Of a stretch of DNA of 64,000 bases, positions 19,001-27,100 are shown one piece after another (the first letter of the stretch is position 1; every line of letters begins with the position of its first letter). The stretch comes from CAIQPS01 sp963843455. GTDB taxonomy: Bacteria; Actinomycetota; Thermoleophilia; RBG-16-64-13. Below the pieces are notes generated by a model. The model was not told the DNA's origin. It searched no databases and saw only the letters and a program-made list of their open reading frames with translations. The stretch is taken from positions 1-64,000 of the forward strand of contig CAWJKE010000008.1 of NCBI GenBank assembly GCA_963843455.1, given 5' to 3'. The position numbers and the translations under genes are program-made.

Positions 19001-20638
19001 CTCGCCTTCGGGAACGGCGACCTGGGGAAAGTGGTAGGTGCCAAGTTCCAGGTCGACATTGCAGCGCGCGGCGATCTGTGCCGCAGCGGCCAGGGGCGAA
19101 GGCCAGGGTGCCAATGCAATATTCGTTGCAATACAACCATTACGCACTACACCACTGTTGGGCATTCCCGGGTACCTATGTCTTGTGTCGGATCCGACAC
19201 AGCCACGAGGTGCTCGGGAGACTACCTCGAACTCTTGCTTGGGTGAGCACGGTGGCCCCGAGTCGGTGCCAGTTGACGCAATACTTATTGCATTACAATA
19301 TGAATGCATTAAACCGCTGGCCGACGGGGCGTCCGCCGACGGTCCGCCTGCTTTCCCCTGTCCGATGAGTTCCAGCAAAGACGCCACCAAACACTCTATC
19401 TCAACTTTAGCCTTGAGACACCGAACCCCGGGGACCAGGTCCGGGTAGCCGGAGAGGGGCTTGTCATGGCCGGCGGCCCGACAGATCAGATGGATGGCTC
19501 TGTCGGATTCCCGTGCATAGTGCGCGTTTGTGGTGAGGACGCTGGGTAGGTCACAGGCGCGGGCGAGCGCGGCGAGTTGCAGACAATAGGTGAGACAGGA
19601 CAGGCGCCAGGGCCGGTCGTCTCGATGGAAGCCTACATCGTAGTCGGAGGGATTGAGACGCTGAGGGTGCCCTTGGGGGAGATCGTCGCGAGGAGCGGCC
19701 TTCTTGGTGGGTAGCACGCTGGTTGGGGGGCCGGGGTCTGTTGCTGGCGCGTCCTTATGTGTAGTTGCAATTGAAGTTGCATAACATGAAAAATGCATTG
19801 ACAGAGAACTGGGGGGTGCAATGGTGGCGGGGCAGACGGCCACCTGCGAAGCGGGCACCTGTTCGTGGCGGAGCCGATTGCCGATCGCCGGCAGCTTCTT
19901 GAAGACGGCAGCGCCGTGCTGCCCGGCGTGCGCCTCCTGGTGGGGCTCGTACCCGAAGTACTGCAGTTCGACGTAGAGATGGTTGGCGCCGAAGATGTCG
20001 CGGAGCCGAAGAAGAGCGGTCTTGGCCTGGCTGTCACGACCCGCGTCGACCAGGTAGCCCACTTCGCCGTGGCGACAGCCGGTGAGGCAGATGAGTCCTT
20101 GGGCATGGGTGCGCAGGGACTCGAGGGTAACGCAGGGCGGCCGCTGGCGTTCGGGGTCGGCCAAATGGGCGGCAGAGAGGAGCCGGCAGAGGTTGGCATA
20201 ACCCTCGCGGGTCTCGGCGAGAAGCACGAGATGATGAGGGTCGTCGGCGGCGCCAGAGCCGAGGTCGGCTTGGCCCGGGTCGCCGCCGGCCAGGAGCGAC
20301 TCCACCCTTACCTCGGCGCCGAAGATCGGCTTGATGTCCCGTTTGGCGCAGGCTTTGGCGAAGCGGACGGCGCCGTACAGGCCGTCGTGGTCGGTGAGCG
20401 CGAGAGCGGGCTGCCCCAACTCGGCTGCCCGGGTGACCAGTTCCTCTATGCGGCTGCCGCCATCCAGGAACGAGAAGTTCGAGTGGACATGCAGGTGGAC
20501 GAATGGGGGCGAGGCGTCGGGCGGTTCCTCGGCCTGGGGTGCCGCTACCTGCTGCGGAGGCGGCCCAGCTTTGTTCCTGCGGATGTAGTCGTGGCTCGGC
20601 GGGATCCGCTGAGCCGGGAGACGGCGTGACTCGGGCAT
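16013..20638 (-). CDS. dnaE2: DnaE2/ImuC-like error-prone DNA polymerase III alpha subunit with insertions
   Basis: The protein has 1541 residues, about 450 longer than usual DnaE2. It begins (from about residue 45) with a PHP domain: HLHVHSNFSFLDGGS and LALTDHDGLYG. The polymerase core has PDIDVDF and GLVKMDILGL, supplying the three catalytic Asp residues. Helix-hairpin-helix and fingers segments follow (YGFNKSHSVCFA, NYPMGFYTPRTVLNDARR), then a C-terminal OB fold (TVAGVYERAQNPWM, then FLTLEDAYG). The extra length sits in low-complexity insertions near residues 235-330, 435-512, 700-740 and 985-1125. The first two contain AT-rich repeats that are foreign in base composition. The ATG at 20638 is used; the frame is open further upstream by chance but carries the promoter and LexA boxes. 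Expected role: SOS-induced translesion synthesis. The family is certain at DnaE level; the DnaE2 assignment rests on the PHP motif and the SOS control. No imuA or imuB is adjacent. Confidence 0.8.
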   Translation of the reverse strand: MPESRRLPAQRIPPSHDYIRRNKAGPPPQQVAAPQAEEPPDASPPFVHLHVHSNFSFLDGGSRIEELVTRAAELGQPALALTDHDGLYGAVRFAKACAKRDIKPIFGAEVRVESLLAGGDPGQADLGSGAADDPHHLVLLAETREGYANLCRLLSAAHLADPERQRPPCVTLESLRTHAQGLICLTGCRHGEVGYLVDAGRDSQAKTALLRLRDIFGANHLYVELQYFGYEPHQEAHAGQHGAAVFKKLPAIGNRLRHEQVPASQVAVCPATIAPPSSLSMHFSCYATSIATTHKDAPATDPGPPTSVLPTKKAAPRDDLPQGHPQRLNPSDYDVGFHRDDRPWRLSCLTYCLQLAALARACDLPSVLTTNAHYARESDRAIHLICRAAGHDKPLSGYPDLVPGVRCLKAKVEIECLVASLLELIGQGKAGGPSADAPSASGLMHSYCNAISIASTGTDSGPPCSPKQEFEVVSRAPRGCVGSDTRHRYPGMPNSGVVRNGCIATNIALAPWPSPLAAAAQIAARCNVDLELGTYHFPQVAVPEGETAYSLLAKRCFRGIARRYRPVPPRAVELLEKELHMIQQMGFAHYFLVVHDIVRWARAKGVACSGRGSAGNSIVCHALDITASEPIRHNLLFERFLNPNRREMPDIDVDFCSSRRDEVIEHIYQTFGNQNVAVVANINTMSPRSAVRIVAEALGFAPTEINALAKNVPRHGDAARMREYLAGAWPELRDSPLQDSAPAVPATPPAPDGKGSGTSPADGAPGRPGGRYARFLDLVERLDSFPMHLGTHLGGFVITDRPITYYAPLQWAAKGVVVIQFNKDDVAALGLVKMDILGLRTHSAVSETVHLIRQRTGRRIRPYDLPPDDPAAYEIISNGGSIGLFQLESAGQRNLASRLQERDFDDVIAAIALYRPGPLEAEMIGPFIDRRWGLEPVSLPHPAMAEAVADTYGVILYQEQVLRIAQSVAGFDLADADSLRRAMTRDRSREEMAKIGETFIGGAVARGVPEDAAREVFRQLEGFAAYGFNKSHSVCFAVIAYATAWLKAYYPAEFLCAVLNNYPMGFYTPRTVLNDARRFGLGVRPLDINLSGRGFTVEDPVEPDVWAGVGAVTGAPGGDTDLFGAARARGAQAPYNPFDQAWTAEHDWGLTDADLAELATEQEGDTAYAETLRAALEHQAAGEDDEAPQMPPARPAPGDLLLGTLRAHAARGDAGRAHSPRARAGVEPGACLAPSTGMAPDAGRALRVGLSYLKQMGERSLDRIEEERRRGPFTSFEDFYLRTRIDSTVAENLIRVGAFDSLEPDRTELLWRLPLLHDRLEALAGSSGQRRGQLRAFFSPPSRAGLERRWSLEDKVRSELELLGLTVSCHPLQLYEEELRRMGVRMSYELPAMGDEVPVTVAGVYERAQNPWMRSGKRTMFLTLEDAYGLFECVCFEKRLARIAPVVARASYFLVRGRLQNNRKRGLAIVAEEVLDLEEVLARRRARQPQPAPTSSRALPPMPEPVDMIGRRETDTYGDGTASAKQRAPGAGTGAIPKKVG
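19115..19130 (-). repeat. AT-rich repeat copy 1 (TGCAA-N6-TTGCA)
   Basis: On the coding (minus) strand the core reads TGCAACGAATATTGCA, an inverted repeat TGCAA-N6-TTGCA. It lies in frame inside dnaE2 near residue 508, encoding C-I-A-T-N-I-A. The surrounding 40 bases are strongly AT-rich compared with the gene. Confidence 0.7.
19184..19201. repeat. Perfect 18-base palindrome inside a dnaE2 insertion
   Basis: TGTGTCGGATCCGACACA is perfectly self-complementary. It lies between AT-rich repeat copies 1 and 2, in the part of the polymerase gene that has no counterpart in ordinary DnaE proteins. It could form a cruciform or bind a dimeric protein. Confidence 0.75.
19277..19292 (-). repeat. AT-rich repeat copy 2 (TGCAA-N6-TTGCG)
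   Basis: On the minus strand the core reads TGCAATAAGTATTGCG, one base off the inverted repeat of the other copies. It is preceded by ATGCATT (19304-19310 on the plus strand), as copy 3 is. It encodes C-N-A-I-S-I-A near residue 454 of the polymerase. Confidence 0.7.
19766..19781 (-). repeat. AT-rich repeat copy 3 (TGCAA-N6-TTGCA)
   Basis: On the minus strand the core reads TGCAACTTCAATTGCA. It is preceded by AATGCATT as in copy 2. It encodes C-Y-A-T-S-I-A near residue 291 of the polymerase, in the same reading phase as the other copies. Confidence 0.7.
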
Positions 20639-20659
20639 TTTGGGGTCGCTCTCTATTAG

Positions 20660-20675
20660 TGCAATAAACGTTGCA
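20660..20675 (-). repeat. AT-rich repeat copy 4, in the dnaE2 leader
   Basis: On the minus strand the core reads TGCAACGTTTATTGCA. It lies 22-37 bases upstream of the dnaE2 ATG, in the untranslated leader, yet in the same phase as the three coding copies. The leader around it is AT-rich. Confidence 0.7.
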
Positions 20676-20735
20676 TTATTAGAAAAAGAAATTGAAGTAG
20701 TAGCTCCCGACGCTGGCTGCGGTGTGCTCGCTGGT

Positions 20736-20747
20736 GAACATATGTTC
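20736..20747. promoter_or_regulatory. LexA/SOS box 1 of dnaE2
   Basis: GAACATATGTTC is a perfect GAAC-N4-GTTC palindrome, the Gram-positive/actinobacterial LexA consensus. It lies just downstream of the -10 element, over the transcription start region, about 100 bases upstream of the dnaE2 ATG. Confidence 0.85.
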
Positions 20748-20758
20748 GTGGAAAGCAG

Positions 20759-20788
20759 ATTATAAACAAACAAATGTTCGGATAGCAA
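20759..20788 (-). promoter_or_regulatory. dnaE2 promoter
   Basis: On the minus strand TTGCTA (20788-20783) and TATAAT (20764-20759) are separated by 18 bases, a strong vegetative promoter. One LexA box lies in the spacer and another just downstream of the -10, so binding should block RNA polymerase. The leader is about 115 bases. Confidence 0.8.
20767..20780. promoter_or_regulatory. LexA/SOS box 2 of dnaE2
   Basis: On the minus strand CGAACATTTGTTTG matches CGAAC-N4-GTTCG with one mismatch. It lies between the -35 and -10 elements of the dnaE2 promoter, 31-33 bases from box 1 (about three helical turns). Confidence 0.65.
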
Positions 20789-20862
20789 GACCTCGGAGCC
20801 CCAAGGCTGCCAGGTTCGCTGCCGCTTGAGGTGCGGACACCATGAAGTAGGGGTCCGCTCGC

Positions 20863-21876
20863 TCAGCCCCCGCCGGCCGTGGTCTCGAACTCCAAGTTCT
20901 GCGATGGCACCGCGTGAACCTGAACCTTCATCCCGTAGAGTTGGCCGGCCAGACTCTGCTCCAGGCTCTGCTGTGACGGGAGGTCGCCCGACCCGGTGAT
21001 CACGATGTTCACCGTCTTGTCCCCCACCTGCGTCGACACGTACTTGTAGTTCGTCCCCGCGATCCACGCCCTGGTGGCCTGCGCGGCTCGGTTTTCGGCT
21101 AGGCTCGCCTCGGCCACCCCCCGTCCGGTCAGCCCCAGGGGGATGGCGATCAAGATGACCATGACAACGATGAGCGCGACGGCAACCCGCCTGCCGCGGA
21201 TCGACTTCGGCACCAGCGATACTCCGGGGTATCCCATCAGCGCGAAGACCAAAGTGCCGGTGATCAGGATGGCGAAGTAGTTGGTCACGAAGAGGAGCAG
21301 GCTTCCCATGGCCAGATCGGCTCGACCGGTCGACAGCAGGATGCCGGCGTTCGTCAGTGGTGGCACCAGAGAGATGGCGATGGCCACCCCGGGCAGGGTG
21401 TCCGAGACGTCTTTCCGTCCGATCGCGAATGCGCCGGCGAGTCCGGTGGCGAGGGCAGCGGCAAGGTCGACCAGCCGGGGGGCGGTGCGGGCCATGATCT
21501 GGGCATTGGTGGTCGGGTCGAAGGCGGAGCCGGTCGTGTGGCCGAGGACGAAGCCCACCGCTACGGCCGTCGCCATGCCGGCGACCCCCACGAGGATGGA
21601 GCTCACTATCGCCTTGCGGTCGCCGATGCTGACCGCGAAGGCCAGTCCCATGATGGGGAGCATGAGAGGAGCGACGATCATGGCACCTATGACGGTGGCC
21701 ACCGAGTCGCCCAGCAGCCCGTACGTGGCGATAGCCGACGCCAGGATCAGGAGTGCACCGAAGCGGACCAGCCGCTTGCGCAGGTCGGGCGGCTCGAACA
21801 TGAGGACATCGCGAACCCGCGTGACCTCGCTCTGGTCGGTGGCGCCGCCGTGCAGTAGCTCTGCGAGACCGGACAT
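20863..21876 (-). CDS. DUF389 family membrane protein
   Basis: The protein has 337 residues with a GGAGGG ribosome binding site. About six or more transmembrane helices and the DUF389 signature (TVIGAMIVAPLMLPIMGLAF, AIAISLVPPLTNAGI) are clear. A C-terminal soluble domain of about 90 residues follows (YVSTQVGDKTVNIVITGSGD). The family is widespread, and its transport role is not established. It is transcribed separately, upstream of dnaE2 on the same strand; the SOS promoter lies between them. Confidence 0.85.
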   Translation of the reverse strand: MSGLAELLHGGATDQSEVTRVRDVLMFEPPDLRKRLVRFGALLILASAIATYGLLGDSVATVIGAMIVAPLMLPIMGLAFAVSIGDRKAIVSSILVGVAGMATAVAVGFVLGHTTGSAFDPTTNAQIMARTAPRLVDLAAALATGLAGAFAIGRKDVSDTLPGVAIAISLVPPLTNAGILLSTGRADLAMGSLLLFVTNYFAILITGTLVFALMGYPGVSLVPKSIRGRRVAVALIVVMVILIAIPLGLTGRGVAEASLAENRAAQATRAWIAGTNYKYVSTQVGDKTVNIVITGSGDLPSQQSLEQSLAGQLYGMKVQVHAVPSQNLEFETTAGGG

Positions 21877-22046
21877 GATCCCTCCACTGGCCTTGACTGA
21901 GACCCCTCGGGATGCGGGGCTGGTTAGCCACTTGTACGAGTCCGGGGAGGGGATTCCTTTGGGGCGCGGTATGCTGAAGCATCAATTCCTCGGGGACTGG
22001 AGGGTTGCGTGAACGACCTTGCAGGTCGAGTGAGGCAACGGGCCCG

Positions 22047-23015
22047 ATGAGCGCGGGGCGGCCGGCATATCTCGACCTGCACGAATCCGGCGAGCTGGCG
22101 GAGCGGGCGCGCCGGAGTCAGGCCCTCCTGCGTCGCTGCGTCACGTGTCCCCGGAACTGCAGGGTGGACAGGACCGCGGGCGAGTTGGGGGTCTGTCGCA
22201 TCGGGGCGCTTGCCCAAGTGGCGAGTCACGGCCCGCACTTCGGCGAGGAGGCGCCGCTGGTGGGGCGGGGCGGTTCGGGGACCATCTTCTTCGCCGGCTG
22301 CAACTTGGCCTGCGTCTTCTGCCAGAACTACGACATCAGTCAGCCCGCCTGCCACCATCCTGAGTGGGAGGCGGAGCCGGACCGGATCGCGGAGATGATG
22401 CTGAGTCTGCAGGCGGCCGGTTGCCAGAACATAAACTTCGTCAGCCCCAGCCATGTGGTGCCGCAGATGCTCGCGGCCGTCGCGGTGGCCGTCGACGGCG
22501 GGCTGCGGCTCCCCCTGGTCTTCAACTCCGGCGGCTACGATGCCGTGCACACGTTGCGGCTCCTCGACGGCGTGATCGATATCTACATGCCCGACGTGAA
22601 GTACAGCGACGACCGGGTAGGCGAGCCCCTCTCGGGGGTGAGCGACTATGTCCCCCGGAACCATGCGGCCGTGCTCGAGATGCAGCGGCAGGTGGGCGAC
22701 CTGCAGTTGGACGAGCAGGGAGTAGCGCGCCGCGGGCTGCTGATACGGCATCTGGTGCTCCCCGATGGGCTCGCCGGAACGGCGGAGGCGGCCCGTTTTC
22801 TCGCCGATGAGGTCTCTCGCGACACCTACATCAACGTCATGGATCAGTACCGGCCGGCGTACAAGGCGGCGCGGGGCGATCACGGCCCGCAGGAGGCTCC
22901 CCCCGAATGCGCCGCCCTTCGCCCGCCGACCCCCGCGGAGTACCGCGCGGCGGTCGACCAAGTGCTGGCAGCCGGCCTGTGGCGGCTCGACGGCTACGCC
23001 GGCGCAGCACGGTAG
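22047..23015 (+). CDS. Radical SAM protein, PflA-like (COG1313 type)
   Basis: The protein has 322 residues. The radical SAM motif CNLACVFCQN (Cx3Cx2C) is preceded by a Cys-rich N-terminus (CVTCPRNCRVDR ... GVCRIG) typical of the COG1313 group. Other conserved blocks: NINFVSPSHVVPQ, LVFNSGGYD, IDIYMPDVKY, VMDQYRPAYKA. The ATG at 22047 is used; a TTG at 22005 is possible. The substrate is unknown; proteins of this group are thought to act as activating or modifying enzymes using a 5'-deoxyadenosyl radical. Confidence 0.85.
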   Translation: MSAGRPAYLDLHESGELAERARRSQALLRRCVTCPRNCRVDRTAGELGVCRIGALAQVASHGPHFGEEAPLVGRGGSGTIFFAGCNLACVFCQNYDISQPACHHPEWEAEPDRIAEMMLSLQAAGCQNINFVSPSHVVPQMLAAVAVAVDGGLRLPLVFNSGGYDAVHTLRLLDGVIDIYMPDVKYSDDRVGEPLSGVSDYVPRNHAAVLEMQRQVGDLQLDEQGVARRGLLIRHLVLPDGLAGTAEAARFLADEVSRDTYINVMDQYRPAYKAARGDHGPQEAPPECAALRPPTPAEYRAAVDQVLAAGLWRLDGYAGAAR

Positions 23016-23107
23016 ACGCATTGTGCGCGTGAGCCGTACCGGATAGGATAGGCGGCGGAAGCATTCGTCGAGTTCAGCCCCAGATCACCCGGAGGGAATA
23101 CGCTGGC

Positions 23108-24067
23108 ATGCCCGGCCTAGCCACCTTCCTCAGGTCGCCGTACGTCGTCCGGCCTTCCCTCGCGGATGGCGATGTGGCGATCGTCGGCGTGCCCTACGAC
23201 GAGGGGACGACCGGACGCGCGGGCGCGCGGGAAGGACCGCAGGCGCTGCGCGCCATCTCCGGTCAGTGGGCATACCGCAAAGAGGCAGAGGCCTTTTGGG
23301 ACGGGGAGGTGGCGCTGGATCTCCTCGAGGCAGTGCGTTTTGTCGACACCGGTGATGTCTATCTGCCCCCGACCGCGCCTCCCGAGGTGAGCTTTCCCCT
23401 CATTGGCACCCGGCTGGCCGAGTTGCTGCGCGCCGGGCTCTTCCCGGTCGTCTTGGGGGGAGACCATTCCATCACGTATCCCCTTCTCCTTGGGGTGGAA
23501 CGGGTGAGAGGGACGTACGCGCCACCGGTACAACTCATCCATTTCGACGCCCACATGGACTACTGGAACGACATCGGGGGAGAGTTCTTCACACACGCCA
23601 GTCCCATCATCCGCGCGCACGAGGATGAAGTGGCCGGCAGGGTCGTGCAGTACGGCATCAGGAGTCTTCATACTGCCGCCGACAATGTCGAGCTCGCCCG
23701 AGACCGAGGGGTGATCACCCACTGGTGCGAGCCGGTGCAGCGGCAGATGCGGGAGTGGGGCCTGGGGCGGCTGATAGAGGCCGTCGAACCGGATGTGGAT
23801 ACCTGGATAACCTTCGACATCGACTGCCTCGACCCGGCCATCGCGCCGGGTACTGGAGTGCCCGAACCCGGCGGCTTCAGCTACTACGAGGCGAGGGCCC
23901 TCCTGCGCGCCGTGGCCGAGCGGGCCAACGTGATCGGCATGGACATGGTGGAAATCTCTCCGCGCTACGACCCGGGCGAGCTGGCCGCTTTGCACGGAGT
24001 GCGGCTCATCCTCGACACCGTCGGAGCCGTCTTCGAGAAGCGGAAACAGCCGGACTTCTTCTTCTAA
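23108..24067 (+). CDS. speB: Agmatinase/arginase-family ureohydrolase
   Basis: The protein has 319 residues. The manganese ligands are complete: GGDHSI, HFDAHMD and FDIDCLDPAIAPGTG. The C-terminal VIGMDMVEISPRYDPG also fits the family. It hydrolyses agmatine or another guanidino compound to urea and an amine; agmatinase is the most common activity, but guanidinobutyrase cannot be excluded. It lies next to proline catabolism genes on the opposite strand, which fits use of arginine-family amino acids. Confidence 0.85.
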   Translation: MPGLATFLRSPYVVRPSLADGDVAIVGVPYDEGTTGRAGAREGPQALRAISGQWAYRKEAEAFWDGEVALDLLEAVRFVDTGDVYLPPTAPPEVSFPLIGTRLAELLRAGLFPVVLGGDHSITYPLLLGVERVRGTYAPPVQLIHFDAHMDYWNDIGGEFFTHASPIIRAHEDEVAGRVVQYGIRSLHTAADNVELARDRGVITHWCEPVQRQMREWGLGRLIEAVEPDVDTWITFDIDCLDPAIAPGTGVPEPGGFSYYEARALLRAVAERANVIGMDMVEISPRYDPGELAALHGVRLILDTVGAVFEKRKQPDFFF

Positions 24068-24139
24068 CCTTCCAGCTCAGCTGTGCGCTGGCTCACCGTG
24101 TGACGGCCGCGGCCCGGCCTGCGTCGCGCGTCGCACCGG

Positions 24140-27100
24140 TCAGTCAGTCGGCGGAGTATCCGGCGCGAATCCCCTCCTTACGGTGTTCTCCGTCACCACC
24201 CGGGGCTCCATGAATTGCAGCAGGTAATCCGGGCCGCCGGCCTTGGAACCTATGCCGCTCATGCGGGAGCCGCCGAACGGCTGCCGGCCGACCATGGCCC
24301 CGGTGATCGGCCGGTTGATGTAGAGGTTGCCGACCCGGAACTCCCTGGCCGCCCGCATGATGTGGGTCGGGTTCCGGGAATACAGGCCGCCCGTGAGGCC
24401 GTAGCGGACCCCGAGAGCCTGCTCGAGAGCTTCGTCGAAGTTCCTGGCCCGGATGACGCAGAGCACCGGACCGAAGATCTCTTCCTGAGCGATGGTCGAG
24501 TCGGGGGGTACGTCCGAGAAGATGTGAGGCGAGACGAAGTAACCGGGCTCTTCTGCCGCCTCTGGGCCGGCGACGGCTGGGCCGATCGCCGCTTCGCCGG
24601 CAAGCGGCGCCGGAGCTTCCTCGGTCTCTCCGGCTTCCTCGGCGGCATCGCCCTGAGCGGTCCCCAGAGCGCCGGGGTCGCTTTCCATGGCGTCCGCGAA
24701 GGTCTGAGGGTCGATATCGCCCATCAGGGCGGCGACCGCGGGGGTCAGGGGCGTCCCGTCGGGGGCCTCCACCTCCGGTTCGGGGGAGTCGTCCGCGCCG
24801 CCGCCGACCGCCCCCGGAGCCTCGCCGCCAGCTCCAGCCGGCACCACCAGGGCCGCCTCCCGTTTGCCTACCTCGATGTAGCCGAGGATCCGGTCGCGGG
24901 CATCGGCGCTTATGACCGGGCCTATCCGGGTGCCGGGGTCGGCCGGGTCGCCCGACCTGAGGCTCGCGGTCGCCTGAGTGAGCCGGCGGAGGAACTGGTC
25001 GTAGATGGTATCGAGGACGACCACCCGGCTGCAGGCCGAGCACTTCTGCCCGGCATAGCCGAAGGCCGAGACCAACACTCCCTCGACGGCCGCGTCCAGG
25101 TCGGCGTCGGTGTCGATGATGATGGCGTTCTTGCCGCCCATCTCGGTTATCACCCGCTTGATGCTGCGCTGCCCCGGAGCGGCACCGCTTGCCCTACCCA
25201 TGATCGAGAGGCCCACGTCGAGACTGCCGGTGAACGCGACAAGGTCCACGCGCGGGTCGGCCGCCAGATAGTCACCGATCTCACCGCCCGGGCCAGGCAG
25301 GAAACTGAGGACCCCGCCGGGTACGCCCGCCTCGTGCAGGATGCGCACCATCGCGTAACCGAGGACCGGGGTAGGAGTGGCCGGCTTGAAGACCACGCTG
25401 TTGCCGGCCGCAAGAGCCGCAGCGACCATGCCGGTGGGGATGGCCAGCGGGAAGTTCCACGGGGCTATGACCACCGCCACACCCCGCGGCTCGTAGAAAT
25501 ACAGGTCGCTCTCGCCCGGCACATCGCTTAGTTGCCAGACCTCTGAGAGCCGCAGAATCTCCCGGCCGTAGTACTCGAGGAAGTCGATGGCCTCACAGAC
25601 ATCGGCGTCCGCTTCCCGCCAGGGCTTTCCTGCCTCCATGACCTCGAGTGCCGCCAGTTCAAAGCGCTGAGCCCGCATGCCGGCGGCTGCCTTGAAAAGG
25701 AGGTCGGCTCGCTCGGCAGCAGGAGTGTCGCGCCAAAAATGAAAGGCGCCGACAGCGCTATCAAGCGCCCGGTCGGCGTCGGCCTCGCCTGCAGCCGCCA
25801 CTCTGCCGACGACGTGGGAGGGCCGGGCTGGGTTCGTGGAGTTGAGCCAGTCGCCCGTCTGCATCGAAGAGCCGTCGATGAGCAGGGGGTAGTCGCGCCC
25901 GGCGCTCGCGGCGATGGTCGCGAGTGCCTTCTCCATCGCGCTTCGATTCTCTTCACGGGCGAAGTCCGTGTGCGGCTCGTTCCGGAAGGGGAGGCAAGTC
26001 TCGCCCTCGTTGGGTTGCGGCGGCTCGGAGCCCTCGGGCGCTGCGGCTTCGGCCACCGGCTTCACGACCGGAGGGGCCAGCAGCGACTTCGGATCCTCGT
26101 GCTGGGCGAAGGTCAGGCGCAAGAAGGATTCGTTCGCCGTGTTCTCGAGCAGGCGCCGGACCAGGTAGGCCATGCCCGGGATGATCTCTCCCACCGGCAC
26201 GTATTCGCGCACCCGGTAGCCGTGGCCCACGCAGGCCCTGCGGATGGAATCGGCCATGCCGTGCAGCACCTGGATCTCGACCGCTGTGGCCGGCAGTCCG
26301 ACCGCCTCGGCCGCCGCGATGCCGACAGCTATGCTCCGAAGGTTGTGAGTCGCCAGGGCCGGCCGCGTCCACTGCCAGTTGTCGATGATCCTCTTCGCCA
26401 GCCGTTCGAACTGAGCGTCGGTCTCCGCCTTGCTGAGGAACACCGGGGGAGGCCAGTGCTCCTGGGCGGCGAGGATGGTCTCATAGTCCCAGTAGGCGCC
26501 CTTGACCAGACGCACGGTGAACGGGGTCCCACGGTCGCGGGCAAGATAGAGGAGACCTTGAACGATCTCAGCGCTGTCGCGCATGTAGGCCTGGACCGCT
26601 ATCCCCAGATGGGCGTAGTCACGAAGATCCGGATCCCGGCACAGGTCGGCGAACGCGGCATAAGTGAGGTCCCGGTGGACGAAACGCTCTACGTCGATAC
26701 TAAGAAACACGCCGTTGTCGCGAGCTTTGAGAAACAGAGGCTTCAAGGTCGAGGCCAGGGCCCGCCGCGAACCCTCGAAATCGAGCGGATCGATCTGGGA
26801 GTAGAGAGAACTCACCTTCAAGGAGACGTTAACCCTTGGCTCTGGGCCGTAGGGTGAATGGTCGATAGTGCGATCCTCGCCCCAGCGGGCGACTTTGGCG
26901 GGCAGATAGTCCAGAAGGTCGTGGTAGCGCCGGGCGTACTCCTCCGACTCGGCGTCGCTCAGGCAGGCCTCGCCGAGGATGTCCAGGGTGAAGCCGGTAT
27001 GCCGGCGACGGAGCCGCTTCAAGGTGGGCAGCGCGTCGGTGGCGTCGCGGCCCGCGATGAGGGTCTCGGCCATTCGCTGCATGCCCCGCTCGGTAAGGCG

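Noticed and set aside
19115..19310. Intein or group I/II intron inside dnaE2
   Set aside because: The insertion has no intein splicing motifs (N-terminal Cys block, C-terminal HN) and no homing endonuclease, and is too short for a catalytic intron; the AT-rich palindromes fit a small element better.
20639..21985. Open-frame extension of the dnaE2 gene upstream of 20638 (about 450 further residues)
   Set aside because: It overlaps the DUF389 gene antisense or out of frame, contains the SOS promoter and LexA boxes, and has no DnaE-like sequence.
21924..23021. 365-residue minus-strand frame opposite the radical SAM gene
   Set aside because: The plus strand has the complete CxxxCxxC radical SAM protein; the minus frame lacks any motif.
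24215..26857. Long plus-strand open frames (438 and 372 residues) opposite putA
   Set aside because: They are mirror frames of a GC-rich gene; the minus strand encodes an intact, well-conserved PutA.
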